Positions 62,212 to 64,000 of a stretch of 64,000 nucleotides of DNA are shown here, one piece after another. Each line of letters opens with the position of its first letter. Position 1 is the first letter of the stretch. This DNA is from Allopusillimonas sp048270225 (lineage in GTDB: Bacteria > Pseudomonadota > Gammaproteobacteria > Burkholderiales > Burkholderiaceae_B): the NCBI GenBank assembly GCA_048270225.1, contig JBLWTG010000002.1:372001-436000 (forward strand). The letters run 5' to 3'. Both the position numbers and the translations under genes were made by a program. The notes under the pieces were generated by a model. That model had not been told where the DNA came from and did not search any database. It worked only from the letters and a program-made list of their open reading frames with translations.

Positions 62212-63426
62212 TCAGATCCGTTCAAGCACAAGCGCAATACCTTGTCCCACGCCAATGCACATGGTGCACAATGCGTAGCGACCACCGCTGCGGTGCAATT
62301 GATTGACAGCGGTGAGTGCCAGCCTTGCCCCAGAGGCCCCCAGCGGATGACCTAAGGCAATGGCTCCTCCATTAGGATTGACCTGCGACGCATCATCTGC
62401 AAGTCCAAGATCCCGCGTCACCGCCAATGCCTGTGCGGCGAAAGCCTCGTTCAGTTCAATAACGTCCATATCGTCAATACTTAAACCTGTGAGGGCCAGC
62501 ACCTTGCGCACCGCAGGCGCGGGCCCGAAGCCCATGATGCGCGGTGAAACGCCTGCGACTGCCATCCCAACCACACGGGCCCGAGGTCGCAAACCGTGCG
62601 TTGCCGCCGCCTGCTCCGACGCGAGTAGTACGGCACATGCGCCATCATTGACGCCAGAAGCGTTTCCCGCTGTGATGGTGCCCTGCTCTTTCACAATGGG
62701 ATTGAGCCGCGCCAATGCAGCGAGCGTCGTTTCACGCGGATGCTCGTCGCGTTCCACGATGGTCTCGGAGCCCTTCCTACCTGGGACCTCGACGCGCACA
62801 ATCTCTTCTATAAAGACGCCTTCCACTATCGCCCTCGCCGCGCGCTGTTGGCTTCGAAAGGCGAAAGCATCCTGATCTTCGCGCGAGATACCAAATTGCT
62901 CAGCAACGTTCTCAGCTGTTTCGGGCATGGAGTCGATTCCGAAATCACGTTTCATGACCGGATTGACGAACCGCCATCCCAACGTGGTATCAAACATAGT
63001 CTGCTGGCGAGAGCAGGCGGAATCCGCTTTGCTCACTACATACGGTGAACGTGACATGCTTTCAACTCCACCAGCAATCATGAACTGAACCTCGCCACTC
63101 TTGATCGCCCGTGCGGCGGTGCCAATGGCATCGAGGCCGGACGCGCACAGTCGATTCAGCGTGGAAGCGGGCACCCCGATCGGCAGACCCGCCAACAATG
63201 TCGCCATGCGCGCTACGTTGCGATTGTCTTCGCCAGCCTGGTTAGCGCATCCATATGCCACATCATCGACTGCACCCCAATCTGCCCTCGGGTTTCGGGT
63301 CATCAGTTCACGGAGCGGCATAGCCGCCAGGTCATCAGTCCGAATGGATGAAAGTGCGCCGCCATAACGGCCAAAAGGCGTGCGGATAGCGTCACAGATG
63401 TATGCGTCTTGCAGCGAACTATTCAT
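62212..63426 (-). CDS. pcaF: 3-oxoadipyl-CoA thiolase (PcaF-like)
   Basis: This 404-residue thiolase has the acylated cysteine in NRLCASGLDAI (near residue 90), the general base histidine in GGAIALGHPLGASGAR and the second cysteine in CTMCIGVGQG. RTPFGRYGGALSSIRTDDLA and YGCANQAGEDNRNVARMA match 3-oxoadipyl-CoA thiolases rather than acetoacetyl-CoA thiolases. ATG 63426 follows GAGGAAAATCTC; a TTG at 63447 has no site. Confidence 0.92.
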   Translation of the reverse strand: MNSSLQDAYICDAIRTPFGRYGGALSSIRTDDLAAMPLRELMTRNPRADWGAVDDVAYGCANQAGEDNRNVARMATLLAGLPIGVPASTLNRLCASGLDAIGTAARAIKSGEVQFMIAGGVESMSRSPYVVSKADSACSRQQTMFDTTLGWRFVNPVMKRDFGIDSMPETAENVAEQFGISREDQDAFAFRSQQRAARAIVEGVFIEEIVRVEVPGRKGSETIVERDEHPRETTLAALARLNPIVKEQGTITAGNASGVNDGACAVLLASEQAAATHGLRPRARVVGMAVAGVSPRIMGFGPAPAVRKVLALTGLSIDDMDVIELNEAFAAQALAVTRDLGLADDASQVNPNGGAIALGHPLGASGARLALTAVNQLHRSGGRYALCTMCIGVGQGIALVLERI

Positions 63427-63465
63427 GAGATTTTCCTCAGTAATCAATTACAACCAATGTGCGGC

Positions 63466-64000
63466 TTAAATCACACCCGCGCTACGCAATCGGTTCAGTT
63501 CATCCGAGTCGGTGTCGAGCAGGTTGCCCAGCACCTCGTCCGTATGCTGCCCAAGTATCGGCGGCGGTAAGGCATAAGCTGGCGGCGTGCCTTCAAGGCG
63601 CATAGGCGAAGCCGCTGCACCGATGCGCGCGCCATCCTCTCGTTCCAGGTCTAATAGCAGTTTTCTATGCATCACCTGCTCGTTGCGGAATACTTGCTCA
63701 TAGTCGTTGATCGGTCCGCACGGAACCCCCCGTTTTTCCAGCACATCCAGCCACGTTGCAGAGTCGCGTGTCTGCATAGTCTTCTTCAGCTCTACGTCCA
63801 GTCGATCACGATTGACGATACGCCCCGTAACCTTGGCAAAATCCGAGTCAGTGGCCAGATCATCACGACCCATGACTTCGCAATACCGCTGCCACTGTTC
63901 GTCATTGCCAATGGCGATTATTACGTGACCGTCGCTGGTGGGATAAACACCGTATGGCACAAGACTCATGTGTGCATTGCCCATCCGTTCCGGTACCTTG
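63466..64000 (-). CDS. CaiB/BaiF CoA-transferase, 5' end outside window
   Basis: This is the C-terminal part, about 178 residues, of a family III CoA-transferase. The frame stays open to the window edge (PERMGNAHMSLVPYG...), so the N-terminus, including the catalytic aspartate, is missing here only because the window ends. VIIAIGNDEQWQRYCEVMGR and RGVPCGPINDYEQVF are family hallmarks. It is 39 bases upstream of pcaF and probably co-transcribed. A family III transferase next to pcaFIJ would supply another CoA ester to the pathway. Confidence 0.85.
   Translation of the reverse strand, partial: KVPERMGNAHMSLVPYGVYPTSDGHVIIAIGNDEQWQRYCEVMGRDDLATDSDFAKVTGRIVNRDRLDVELKKTMQTRDSATWLDVLEKRGVPCGPINDYEQVFRNEQVMHRKLLLDLEREDGARIGAAASPMRLEGTPPAYALPPPILGQHTDEVLGNLLDTDSDELNRLRSAGVI

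Overview
The window looks like a chromosomal segment of a betaproteobacterium of the order Burkholderiales, most likely the family Alcaligenaceae (Bordetella, Achromobacter, Advenella, Pusillimonas relatives). I infer this from the moderately high GC, two small secreted DUF4148 proteins (typical of Burkholderiales), and the density of TRAP and ABC uptake systems, CaiB-type CoA-transferases and LysR/IclR regulators. I found no rRNA, tRNA, transposase, phage gene or CRISPR array. Nearly all of the window is protein coding.

Layout. 79-4650 (+): a small-molecule kinase followed by a YnjBCD-type (thiamine-transporter-like) ABC system. 4687-14441 (-): eleven tightly packed genes. From upstream to downstream these are an FAD oxidoreductase, DUF1365, a cyclopropane-fatty-acid-synthase-like enzyme, a chalcone-isomerase-like protein, an MFS carrier, a DUF3833 lipoprotein, an SDR, an esterase-like hydrolase, MsrP, MsrQ and a glycosyltransferase. 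A divergent TetR gene (14624-15229) has tandem operator-like boxes over its start. 15396-20277 (-): a YghU-type glutathione transferase and a three-subunit gluconate-dehydrogenase-type membrane complex. 20563-22771 (-): an orphan TrkH/KtrB potassium permease and the lipid A palmitoyltransferase PagP. 22925-29755: a TRAP transporter, CaiB CoA-transferase, MaoC hydratase and a solute-binding-like protein without signal peptide, with a divergent IclR regulator and a clear inverted-repeat operator. 29995-31212 (+): cystathionine beta-lyase.

31362-42733 is an amino acid and peptide region. It holds proline iminopeptidase, a complete Dpp/Opp-type peptide ABC transporter, a divergent LysR regulator, an M20 amidohydrolase, L-serine dehydratase and a second LysR. 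Two nearly identical GTT-N11-AAC boxes tie the amidohydrolase to the transporter promoter. 42824-50863 (-) is a branched-chain-type (Liv) ABC transporter whose genes flank an alcohol dehydrogenase, an SDR and an aldehyde dehydrogenase, suggesting uptake and oxidation of one alcohol-type substrate.

51109-58734 is mixed: two DUF4148 proteins, a periplasmic YVTN beta-propeller next to a high-potential iron-sulfur protein, a HipBA toxin-antitoxin module with two identical-spacing operators, an EamA transporter, a DedA protein and an MBL-fold hydrolase. 58821-64000 holds an SDR, a decayed molybdopterin oxidoreductase, an HD-domain phosphohydrolase, and a beta-ketoadipate-type set (pcaJ, pcaI, pcaF) below a CaiB-type CoA-transferase cut by the window edge.

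No single gene set here is beyond known families. The most interesting signals are the linkage of periplasmic methionine sulfoxide repair (MsrPQ) to a lipid-modification operon, the paired HipB operators, the two-site LysR regulon, the cytosolic solute-binding homologue, and the kinase-transporter operon.
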